From NCBI RefSeq assembly GCF_963576675.1, contig NC_088910.1, forward strand, positions 23,624,531 to 23,688,530: a stretch of 64,000 nucleotides of DNA, read 5' to 3'. The stretch's first letter is position 1. Every line of letters starts with the position of its first letter. Under the pieces are notes generated by a model, which saw only the letters and a program-made list of their open reading frames with translations, did not search any database and had not been told where the DNA came from. Shown piece after piece: positions 54,912-64,000 of the stretch. The stretch comes from Euphorbia lathyris. Its lineage: Eukaryota; Streptophyta; Magnoliopsida; Malpighiales; Euphorbiaceae. A program made the position numbers and the translations under genes.

Positions 54912-55570
54912 TAGGGTTGTAAATGAACAGAGTCGCTTATGAGCGGCTCGGTGATCGGCTCGATAAAAGCTCGGCTCGACTCGGCTCGATTTGTAAACGA
55001 GCCGCTCGTGAACACGATTTACGGGCTCGGTTCGTAAACGAGCCAAGCTTGAGCAGACCAAAGGTCGGCTCGAAAGCTCACGAGCAGGCTCGATTAGAAC
55101 ATTTATGAACAAATTTTAGTTTTGTAGAAAACTATATAGTTTTGTGTTAGTTCACAAATATCTAAACTTAATATTATTTCATTTGCTATTAGATGAGGCC
55201 GTTCACAAACATAATAAATGAGTAATAGACGAACTATTTGTAAGCATCTTGTTTATTTATTCACGAACTTTGCTTGTGAGCTTGTTTATGTACACAATTA
55301 AAGAGTTATTTGCGAGCAAACTTCACAAATATAATTAACAATTTACTCACAAACAATTCATGGTTAGATAATTTTCTTAATGAACCAAGTCCAACAAAGG
55401 ATTTTAGGCTCGAAGCTCGACTCAAGCTCGTTGAGCAAGCCAAAACTCGGCTCGGGTTCGGCTCGTTAATTTTATAGCAAGCTCGGCTCGAGCTCGAGCT
55501 CGTTAATTTTATAGCGAGCCGAGCTTGAACAGGCCAAAGCTCGGCTCGGGTCGGCTCGATTACAGCCCTA
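54912..55570. mobile_element. hAT-like MITE rich in GGCTCG (659 bp)
   Basis: The ends TAGGGTTGTAAATGA and its counterpart TAGGGCTGTAATCGA (read from the right) form terminal inverted repeats. GGAAATGG (54904-54911) and GAAAATGG (55571-55578) agree at 7 of 8 bases, an 8-bp duplication as made by hAT elements. About sixteen GGCTCG/CGAGCC words cluster near both ends around an AT-rich core. No coding capacity. Confidence 0.82.
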
Positions 55571-56140
55571 GAAAATGGCATTGCATTAGAGTGTTTGAAT
55601 GGAAGGATCAACAACTTCAGATGATGATCGACTTCTTTAGAACCAGTTTTGAAGTAAATGCAATTGCCTATAGGATGGACAGGGAGAGGAACATAAACAC
55701 TAGTTTTAGACGAGAGATTTAGGTGCAATGGCATCCTTCGACTATTAACGTGTTCAAGCCGAATACCGATGCTTGTAGCAAAGGCAACCCCGGGCCAGCA
55801 AGGGGTGGGGGAGTTATCAAAAATCGATAAGGAAATCAGATTTTAGGTTTTGCGCTCAACATTGGTATTTGTTCAGCTATTCAAGCGGAGTTATGGGTTA
55901 TCTATAAAGGATTGGAGCTTGCATAGAGTTTAGGTAATGCCATCTTATTATGGAGAGTGATTCTAATTTAGCAGTTTCTTGAATCAACAATAGAGATGGT
56001 AACTCGAGTACATGTAATTAACAACCTTATTTGTGCATGTTTTGAGCTCATAAATAGAAGTTGGGATGTCAGAATTCTTCATGTCTTTAGAGAAAGTAAC
56101 AAAATGGCGGATAATCTGCCTTGCATTTTCTCTGACGAGC

Positions 56141-56819
56141 ACGACCAAAGTCCCTCAGGGCAAAATCACCAGGAGCAATGGAAGCTAACTTCATTAATTG
56201 CTCCCGTGAAGAATCCCCAGACATACTAAAGCACACCCAAAGCACCCCGAAATACACAAACTCACAAAGACAAGCAGGAAAACCAGAAGATGACTCGGGA
56301 TATAGAAGACTGACCTCGTCTTTGCAAGTGACGCTGAAAAAGTAACTCAAGCACGTAGCAAGCAAACTCCTCGTTTCCAAACGAAGACCGAAGCACAAAC
56401 AACAATGGAGAGTGGAGAGAAAATGCTTTTCCCCAAGAAATTTCACAATATGAAGGAAGAAATTAGGAATGAAGAAAACCGATAAAAATACAACACAACG
56501 ACTTTTTATAGCCCGTAGAAAAATCAAACGACGTCTCGAACAAGCACAACCATACCAAAACCGACATATGGCACTCACGCGCCGCAACTACAGTCATGCC
56601 TCATCAATGCTCTTGGCAGATTGAACCACTCGTGAAAGAATAAGCGTTTTCTCACCCATTGCGGTACACGGCTTCCACGAAGCGTGTGGCGTGAACTGCG
56701 CCACTAAGGTGCTATCCGATTAGCGTCATCGAGCACCTAACATCAGGGAAAAAAATCTGAATCAATAAACCGACCATACAAGTAAGACACTCACATGTAA
56801 TGGTTCGACAGACGGTTCA
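56141..56819. other. unassigned stretch, possibly gypsy 3' internal region
   Basis: It has a higher GC content than its surroundings and no recognised domain. The minus-strand frame at 56087-56587 has no motif I know. It precedes a polypurine tract and LTR start, so it may be the 3' end of a truncated gypsy element. Confidence 0.4.
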
Positions 56820-57100
56820 GTTCGGGGGGCTACTTGATAAGGGATATGAGCCAGTCTAACCCAACTTAACCCCCTCTTTAGACTCATAGCCCACCAAGAA
56901 GGTGCCCCTCATCTATAAAAGGAGCTCTCAAGCGACCAATAAAAGATCTGATTACTTTCTCTCTCTTACTTAATACACTATCTCTCTATCTTTTGCAGAA
57001 CTAACTTGGGCGTCGGAGTGCTCCTAGGGACCGCTCCCCACATAGAAAAGTCATTTGATCCTGAAGGTCAATTGATGTCCCACATCTACATTATATGTAG
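56820..57100 (+). repeat. gypsy-type LTR fragment with adjoining polypurine tract
   Basis: TTCGGGGGGCTACT is followed by TGATAAGGGATATGAG, the usual PPT/LTR junction. A TATA box (TATAAAAGGAGC, about 56916), CCAATAAAAGATC (possible polyadenylation signal) and CTAACTTGGGCGTCGGAGTG, typical of Tat-like LTRs, follow. The right border is not defined and no partner LTR is in the window. Confidence 0.6.
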
Positions 57101-57847
57101 ATCATTGGATCTAAGTGGTTGCAAAATAAATAACTTTGATTTCAAGGTTCAGAATGGTTCAGATGATGAAAATTGGATTACAGTTATTCCTCTTCGAATT
57201 TAGAATTACGAGAAATATATGTTCCATTCATTGTTTAGGTTAGTCATACCTTTAATGGTTTTTTCTGCTTTTCATAATCTTTTTTCTTACCTTAATAGAT
57301 CCTGTAATAGATATAACTTATACGTATGCGAAGTTTTATTCTTAGTGCTTTCGTATCTTATTTGTGATTTTCTTATTTAATGGATTATTAGCATTTTTAT
57401 AATAAAAAAACATAGTTTGAATCGAGTTCACACCAAATTGTTTAATCAGGTTGAATGCTCAATATGTGTAACTACGGTTCACTAATTTTTATTTTTATTT
57501 TAAGAAACGGTTCACTTGAATCAAGATAAATAATAAAAATAATGCTTCAAAATGCTTTAGTCCAAAAATCAGCACATTTGATTATTTTATTTCAATTGAT
57601 CAAAATCCATCATAAATTGAACTATCATGTAGAAAACACTTCAATTAAATAAAAAAAACAAGAGTTCACGTTCAGTATCAGTTAAATAAAAGTAATTGTT
57701 TTCTTTTTGGTAGGAAAAAGTAGATGTTTTTTGAAAGGAAATAAAAATAAAATTTTAAAAACTCAATTAAATAAAAAAATACAACTTTAGGAAATTTATT
57801 TAACACAAATAACAGTACAAGGACTGAATAGAATAATTGTATGAAGT
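57101..57847. other. gene-free AT-rich stretch upstream of RPL36
   Basis: No feature recognised; likely intergenic DNA and distal promoter. Confidence 0.5.
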
Positions 57848-57923
57848 TTAGGGTTTAAATATGATTTTTGCTTACTCTCGCGTGTCCAGAACGAGGCTAT
57901 AAAAGAGCTCACAAAAACCCTAA
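57848..57923 (+). promoter_or_regulatory. RPL36 core promoter with two teloboxes and TATA box
   Basis: A telobox in reverse orientation (TTAGGGTTT, 57848-57856), a TATA box (TATAAAAG, 57898-57905) and a forward telobox (AAACCCTAA, 57915-57923). Teloboxes are typical of plant ribosomal protein gene promoters and link them to growth-related transcription. The transcript should start shortly after 57925. Confidence 0.8.
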
Positions 57924-57924
57924 T

Positions 57925-58597
57925 CTCCCTTCAACAAGCCGCCGGATTCAGCTACTCCACATTTCTAGAGGTAACTCTTCCCTCTTCGTCTTCAATTTTT
58001 CTTTCGGTGTTGATTATCTCTTTTTCTATGGAATCAAGCTTCTCCTTCATGTAATATATAATATCTCCTTCATGTAATATATAATATAGAAGTGAAATTT
58101 TATGTGTAAGCAGTCGTATATTTGGTCGATTGACTGAGACTATCTATTATGCCTGTAGTTTTATTAGCATAAAAGATTCGAAAAAACCAAAATCTGTTTC
58201 CAGATTTCTTTCTGTGCAATGCAGTTTTTGTTTCTATTGTTTAGTTTCATTTATCTGTTGCAATGGGAAATTTTTGTGTTCTTTTTCTTAAGTAATATAG
58301 ACTCATCGGTTGTTGTTATGAGTTTCAGTCTGGATTGCTTATTTTTGTGTTGTGAATGTTCCTAGAAGGATAGGAGCTTCTTACATCAATTTTGTTTGTG
58401 TATATAGATATAGGGTTTTGGGCCATTATCTGCTTAGGTTATGTATTTTAAATGCTTCAGTAATCGCTTTTGGATTATCTGTAGCAGTAGACTCACTTGG
58501 AAGTTTACCGACTAATGAATGGGTTTAATAGTTAGTGTAAATAGTGCTGTTAATCTTCTGATAAATGATTCATTTTGAATGATTTGAATTACTGTAG
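57925..58597 (+). other. RPL36 5' UTR exon and leader intron
   Basis: The untranslated exon ends CTAGAG at 57970. An intron runs from GTAACT (57971) to TAG (58597), three bases before the start codon. A leader intron is common in plant ribosomal protein genes. The intron holds a perfect 23-bp tandem duplication. Confidence 0.75.
58042..58087. repeat. perfect 23-bp tandem duplication in RPL36 leader intron
   Basis: CTCCTTCATGTAATATATAA plus three further bases, at 58042-58064, is repeated exactly at 58065-58087. Confidence 0.95.
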
Positions 58598-58600
58598 GTG

Positions 58601-59438
58601 ATGGCTCCCAAAACAGGCCTCTTGGTTGGACTGAACAAAGGTCATATTGTAACCAAGAAAGAATTAGCTCCACGACCTGCAGATCGCAAAGGAGTAAGTT
58701 GATCCTTTTTAGCAAATTTCAATAGTCTATTACTCTATTTTATATTTTTGTATATTTTCTCTAAAAATTTAATTCTAATTTTCATAGTGTATTTTACACT
58801 TTGCTATCTTGTTTGTTTAATAGTGATATATTTTAGATTGAACTTCAAGAGGTATACTAGCAAGAAATAAATTTGTATGTTATGTGCACATTGGAGATGC
58901 TACATGCAGTTGGATTTTGTGTTCTAGGAAATAAATTGCTGTCATTCATGGCATTTGCTTGGGGACTTGCTATCACACATTTTCTTTATCCTGCTATTTG
59001 TATGTTGGCGGTCTGCATAAAATTAGATGGGCTTTTTATGCTATTGCATAATGGACTGCTTATTTTGTAATGGTTGATGTGTGCAGAAAACCAGTAAAAG
59101 GGTGCACTTCGTGAAGAGTTTGATAAGGGAAGTTGCTGGATTTGCTCCATATGAAAAAAGAATCACTGAGCTTCTGAAAGTTGGCAAGGACAAGCGTGCT
59201 TTGAAGGTGGCCAAACGAAAATTGGGCACCCACAAGAGAGCTAAGAGGAAGAGAGAGGAGATGTCTAGTGTTCTCCGAAAGATGAGGTACTTTTCTAGGA
59301 CATAATGTTTTTATATGAAATATTTTTCAAGTGCAATTTCCTTGTTTTGGGTAGTCTTAGAGGATGAATATAGTCTTAAAGGTTGAGTTTTGTTTTCTCT
59401 GTTACAGGGCCACTGGAGGTGGTGAGAAGAAGAAGTGA
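58601..59438 (+). CDS. RPL36: 60S ribosomal protein L36 (eL36)
   Basis: Three coding exons join to 107 codons: 58601-58693, 59087-59286 and 59408-59438, with GT-AG introns in phase 0 and phase 2. The protein begins [20 protein letters not shown] and contains [20 protein letters not shown] and [20 protein letters not shown], ending GGGEKKK. It is full length for plant eL36 and strongly basic as expected. eL36 is a structural protein of the large cytosolic ribosomal subunit. No damage is seen, and the promoter has teloboxes. It is convergent with the SLH-protein gene about 1.4 kb downstream. The 63-67-codon frames on the opposite strand are shadows. Confidence 0.98.
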
Positions 59439-60830
59439 GGATGCTCTAATTCGATTGGGTTCCATCTTTGAGCTAAAAATGTCAACTAGAGTATTTTATT
59501 TTTGTTTAGAGACAGCGGATTCTATTCTGAAACTTCATTTTTGATTTGTAATGGAAATGATGTCTGTTTAATTTCCTAACTAGCTTATAATCTAAATTCC
59601 TTTTTTTGTGTGCCATTTACTGTTGGATATGAAATGGGTTTCAGGTTTACTTGCATCCTATTTAAATGAGTTGAATTTTCTTATTTTCTGGAAACCTGAG
59701 GTCTACTTTGATAACATCACAGCCTATGCCTGGAAAATCCTGTAAAGTGTTCACCTTCCTGTTTTCACATGTATTCATTGATAAATATCATTGTCAATGG
59801 GTTTATCCTATCATGATAAATATCTGTGTAGCTCTTTGAAGTCTTGCATAGTGTATGTTAAGGTCTTCATTCATTGCAATGTTTCTAGTCACAGCCAATT
59901 TCCTTTCATGGCATATGTTTTGCACTCCTATGGATGTCATGAATTTTATGTTGACATTCCCTGGTGAATATTATCGTTAAGTAGCAATCTCGTAAAATGG
60001 CAATGTAATCACTCTACTTATTCAATTTTATTTTGCAATGTCATCACTCTACTTATTCGATTTTATTTCGGGGGTCTCAAAAAACTTTGCAAGAGATGAA
60101 TGGGAGCTTAGTTCTGCTCTGAAAATTTGCTTTATCTTTTGTTGAAGATCTCTGGGTTGGCTATGTATCATGTCGACGATGTCCCATTTGAATCCATTTC
60201 TTGAGCTTTACAGCGTATCACGTTTATTTCTACACCATTGTTGTTCCTTAAAGCTGGTTCTTGCTCTTAAGATCGGTTAATTACATAAATCATATATTAA
60301 AATAGCACGTTTGATTCTAAATCCTTGAGGTTGGTCCTTGCTCTTAAAGTAGTTGCATAAATTGTCCAAGCTTGTTGCTTTGAATTAATTGACTTTCCTT
60401 ACAAGAATTGATGATTTAGCCTTTGATCGTGTAAAAATAAAATAAAATTAAAAATAAAATTAAAATCTGACACAATAAACTCCTAACTATTCAATTCGGC
60501 TTCTACTATGAGCTCAAAGAACAAATTCATGTGCCTGAAGTCTACAACCACAGATTCTTACATTCTGATTTGAAGCTCTAGGAATAAAGTTGCATTTTGC
60601 AGTTAATATTTCAAATCTCCAGGCAAGATTGGTTTTATCAAGATCTTTGACACAAAAGTCAAAATTGCAATTTTCTGTCTATATAAACTGTTACATCATA
60701 TCATATGGATATTTCTTGAAAAAAAGAGGCGAGAAACAGAAAAAATAATACAAGGTATTTCAATCTTGTCAACAACAATTTGCTGGCAAACTTTATTGTT
60801 TTGTGCTATAAATAAGAACAAGAACAACAT
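59439..60830. other. RPL36 3' UTR and intergenic region
   Basis: The RPL36 3' UTR probably ends within the first ~150-200 bases (T-rich, TTTGTAATGG). The remainder has no recognised feature and includes the 3' UTR of the convergent gene at its right end. Confidence 0.55.
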
Positions 60831-63800
60831 TCATGATTTGAACTTCTGAGTAAATTTCTCTACATTTTCCCTGCAATCTCCTGCAGCCCGCTTTGCGCCT
60901 TCCATCAAAGTTGAACTAAGTTCTGCAGTACTTTGTTGTACCCCTTGGATTGACTCTCTTGCTTTCTCCTTAACGGCCGAACTAAATTCCGATGAGTTTT
61001 GCCTCAACTCCTGCATTGATCCCTTTGCCTTCAAGATAGTAGCATCTTTAACTTCTTTGGCTTCTCTACTAGTCTTTGAGGCCCACTCCTTCAACATTGA
61101 GATTAAGGCCAGTATCTTCTCTATAACCTTGTGAATAACCTCCTTTGATTTACCTTTTACATTATCTGCCATTAGCTTTAGCTTATCCACCACATTTTCA
61201 GCCCTGCTAACTGTTGCTTCTGTTGAGAACTGCTTTCCAGCCGTAACCCATGTAACTCCAGCTGAGCTCTCCTCTCGGAGATCATTGTCTACTACAACCT
61301 TGATGCCATGCCTCTCCCAACGATCTCTAGCCTCTTCGATGACTCTTGCGTGCTCTCTTGCTCTTTTTGCTTCGTCTTCAGCCCAAGCCCTGAAGAATTA
61401 CAAGGTATGAAATGCATAAAGTTGGGAAAATGGATGATATTAAAAAATTTGAGCACCAATACATATTAAATTAAGAGAGACTGAAATGAACATAATTTGT
61501 CAAATCCTAGGTACTTGGTTAACTAGGACACAATAAACTGTTATCTCCATTAATACTACTGTAGTAGGGAATATATGGTTCCCATATACAACATAATACA
61601 CACTACACAATATAAGGGCATGGGATGAATCATAAAGAGGGTTGCTTATCCTTTAGGAGAAAAAAACTGCAACAAATTGAGACAGCCTTGAATAGGCCAA
61701 AAAAGTAGAAGGAAATAAAATAATATTTATTTCCAGCCCCTTCATTTCCACAGAACCAAAAGACTAGCTCCACTGTTTTCTCTAATCTCTAGATGCATGA
61801 GAGGTTTGCTGTTTCTCTTATATATATATATATAAATATATTCTCTTCAAGAACAAAATTGCGAATGTCCACTATATATGGTTTACATTGATAGATTTCC
61901 ATAAAGAAATGGTCATTGTTCTAAAGAAGTCGTAGTCATTTTGAGGCTCAAAACAAAAGCTAAATCAGTATACGATGGTTTATATAGATGTATTGAAGCT
62001 TTGCATCCGCTAAGCCACAGACAAGAACTAAGCATAATATTTTCAAACCAATCATACTATCATCTTATATTTGTTTGTGAATTATGCAGATTTTTTTGGC
62101 AATGCTGGTTATAGCATAACTAGAAATGAAGATGAGAATATTATTGTTTCCTTTTTTACCTGGCCATGGACAAGGCCTTCCGTTCAACCTCTAGGTCATA
62201 TTGTAACCGGGAAATCTGCTGCTTTTCATTTTCTGCTTCTTTCTGCAGTTTGCTAATTCTTTCTTTTTCATAAGATATCTCCACCTTGCTACTCAGAAGG
62301 CTTTGCAACTGCTCTTCCACTTCGCTTCTTAATCTAGAAAACATTTCCATTTCAGCTTCAATGGCAGCTCGCTCCTTCATCAGAGCAATATTATCTGCTT
62401 CCCTTTCAGTTCTCAACCTTTCTAATTCCAGTCTTGCCTCTTCAGCCATCTTCTCCACAGCATTGATCTTTTCCCTTTCTATGAAAAGCTCCTTCTCAAA
62501 ACTTGCATTGATATCCTGCTCAACTTGGGCTACTAAAGCATTATGTGCAGACACTGCATTTTCTGCAATAGATTCTGCTACGATACGTGCAAGCTCCTCA
62601 TTGACAATATCAGCACCCTCACCTGTTGCGAGAGCTATAGCAGCTTGGGCCTTTGTAACAGGTTTATCAGGCTGGAATAATCTTGTGCAACCTGAAAGGA
62701 AAATTGAGGCAAGAGTACACAATAATCAAAGTCCTAAAAATCAAACGAAATCCAGATAGCCCAGTGAAAAAATGACTCACCAAATGCAAGTGATATTATT
62801 CCCTGATCTGCTGCAGACAAATCAGCTATAAGTGCAGGCCAAGCATCTGGATTTATTTTATCAACATCTCTAAAACCAGAAAGTTGGTACAATATCTACA
62901 CAGCCAAATAAGGAAAATAATGTGCACAATCAGTGACCTTCAACAGCATGAATTTAAGTAGCAAATAAAGAAGCTTTTAACTCAAGTGACCTTTCTATCG
63001 GCTTCTGGGAGTTGTCTTTTCTCAAGGGCCATCTTCCAGCTGACAAGATCCTGCCGGGATAAAGGACTGGATTGAAACACTAGATAAGTAAAATGTAAAA
63101 AGAAACAAATCATGGTAGAATAAAGTTAAAGTGCATTTCAGACCACACAATATTACATTACGCAACTCCACCATATTATATAATTAGAAAGGTATAATAG
63201 AACAATCAGAGGATGAGTCTGAGTCCATTATAGCAGGCCATTAATGCTCTAGGTCCTAGGCTATATGGGCATCTTTGATTATCATGTATGATGCATTTAT
63301 ATCAAAGAATGATAGTAAATAAAATGCTCAAGGTCATAAAGCCATTCAATTTTATATTCCAAACAGCTCGTGAAGAGTTAGAATCAGAAGATGAAAACTA
63401 ACAAATAACAGAATGAGACAGTCAATATTGCAGTATCTCATCTGTTTACCTTTCAGGAGAGAAGTAAAATGGACCATGGCTTCCATCAGAGGAAGAAACC
63501 AAATCATAACTTGAAAGCTTGCTTGAGATAAGTCCTGCTTCAGCCAAACCTAAAAGTTCCATTTCAGGTGGTTATTAATAAGCAACAAAACATTGCTGTC
63601 TCTTGAATTATAAACAGCGAAAGATACCATCTTTACCTTGAATTGATGAAAAATCTGGGTCATCAGGTGTAATGTCATCAAATGCTAGTTCAGTAGCATT
63701 CTCTATATACATTGCAGGATAAACTTTTGACAAAGTGTTCCTTCAATCAATAAAAAAACCAGTCATAAGTGCAATCATATGCTTCTGTTATTCACTTTTG

Positions 63801-64000
63801 TGTTGCTGATTGGTTACCAACTATTTAGAATACAATTCTAGCAGTCACAGTCATACAAACAAGAAACACATATACCTTGAAAGAGCACTGCTCGCAGCAA
63901 CCAACCAACGAGCATACTCTCGGCGTGTACAAAGATCACCAGGTTGGACATCAGCCTCAATAACCTGAATAGAGATCCATCAATAACTGCAAATCAACTT
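60831..64000 (-). CDS. plastid-type S-layer-homology domain coiled-coil protein (3' part, continues beyond window)
   Basis: Seven coding exons read on the minus strand: 63964-63876, 63740-63637, 63549-63450, 63066-62991, 62895-62781, 62691-62160 and 61389-60831 (stop TGA). All junctions are GT-AG and phases agree. Exon 1 shown has RREYARWLVAASSALSR. Two SLH-like repeats follow: FDDITPDDPDFSSIQGLAEA with FSPESPLSRQDLV, and FRDVDKINPDAWPALIADLS with FQPDKPVTKAQAAIA. A long Glu/Lys/Arg-rich coiled coil comes next (about 62160-62600), then RDRWERHGIKVVVD and an amphipathic helical tail. This matches plant SLH-domain proteins of the Arabidopsis At5g23890/At5g52410 type, thought to be chloroplast proteins. 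Their role is unknown; SLH domains bind cell-wall polymers in bacteria. The N-terminus and any transit peptide lie beyond 64000. Confidence 0.88.
61818..61841. repeat. TA dinucleotide repeat
   Basis: TATATATATATATATAAATATA in the long intron between the last two exons of the SLH-protein gene. Confidence 0.85.

Larger units (their letters stand above)
53300..56140 (+). mobile_element. 5'-truncated L1-type LINE with two nested MITEs
   Basis: Starting at RT C-terminal sequence (CRSSGQRVNFTKSAIFFSKN, then MMYLDIPVIHGWMTKASFQH), it continues after a MITE with WKAKTLNFTGCSILVKSVLT, a zf-RVT region (LGVLDLRKMNIAFFAKLGWR), and after a second insertion an RNase H domain (FKPNTDACSKGNPGPARGGG, AIQAELWVIYKGLELA, FRESNKMADNL). 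A TAG replaces the conserved tryptophan after RIFL. Endonuclease and N-terminal RT are missing, as usual for 5'-truncated LINEs. Its 3' end is not clear and no poly-A tail was located. Confidence 0.82.

Noticed and set aside
56087..56587. 166-codon minus-strand frame
   Set aside because: No motif recognised; it overlaps the LINE RNase H end and an unassigned gypsy-like stretch, so I do not call it a gene.
62286..62759. 157-codon Ser/Ala-rich plus-strand frame
   Set aside because: It is the antisense shadow of the coiled-coil exon of the SLH-domain gene.

Overview
The window is nuclear DNA from a flowering plant, most likely a eudicot. The evidence is spliced genes with GT-AG introns, a plant-type eL36 ribosomal protein gene with telobox promoter elements, a plastid-type S-layer-homology protein gene, and large plant retrotransposons (Athila, Tat and Sirevirus lineages, plus an L1-type LINE). 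It is transposon-rich. The only clearly intact host genes lie in the last ~6 kb.

Layout. 1-2950 holds no recognisable gene. 3180-4566 and 20209-21237 are the two halves of one FAR1-related (MULE-transposase-derived) reading frame. They are split exactly by a 15.6-kb minus-strand Athila-type Ty3/gypsy element (4567-20203; 5-bp target duplication CAATA; tRNA-Asp primer site). That element's gag is itself split by a 1.8-kb solo LTR (15502-17319; target duplication CTAAT) carrying an array of the dyad motif TACGC-GGG-GCGTA. Between pol and the 3' LTR the Athila element has two tandem paralogous accessory ORFs, each preceded by a GC-rich palindrome module also found in the LTRs. 22705-25741 contains decayed exons resembling Elongator subunit 3 (ELP3). 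27092-30843 is a multi-exon minus-strand Ulp1-like (C48) cysteine protease gene, probably decaying. A foldback MITE lies at 31159-31499.

About 32900-52985 is a minus-strand Tat-lineage gypsy element with a spliced antisense ORF downstream of pol. It is split next to its primer-binding site by an 11.2-kb Sirevirus-type Ty1/copia element (41396-52555; target duplication AAAGT). The copia element has three polypurine-tract copies and a long accessory ORF after pol. 53300-56140 is a 5'-truncated LINE carrying two MITE insertions. A gypsy LTR fragment follows at about 56820-57100.

The host block has RPL36 (57898-59440, plus strand) and, convergent with it, the 3' part of an SLH-domain coiled-coil protein gene (60831 to beyond 64000, minus strand).

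All retroelement polyproteins here are disabled. Their nonsense codons are mainly TAG and TGA at positions explained by C-to-T change of CAG and CGA, as expected of methylated, silenced DNA. All three LTR elements carry an accessory ORF on the 3' side of pol, which is the most interesting theme of the window. All assignments come from reading the sequence; no database search was run.
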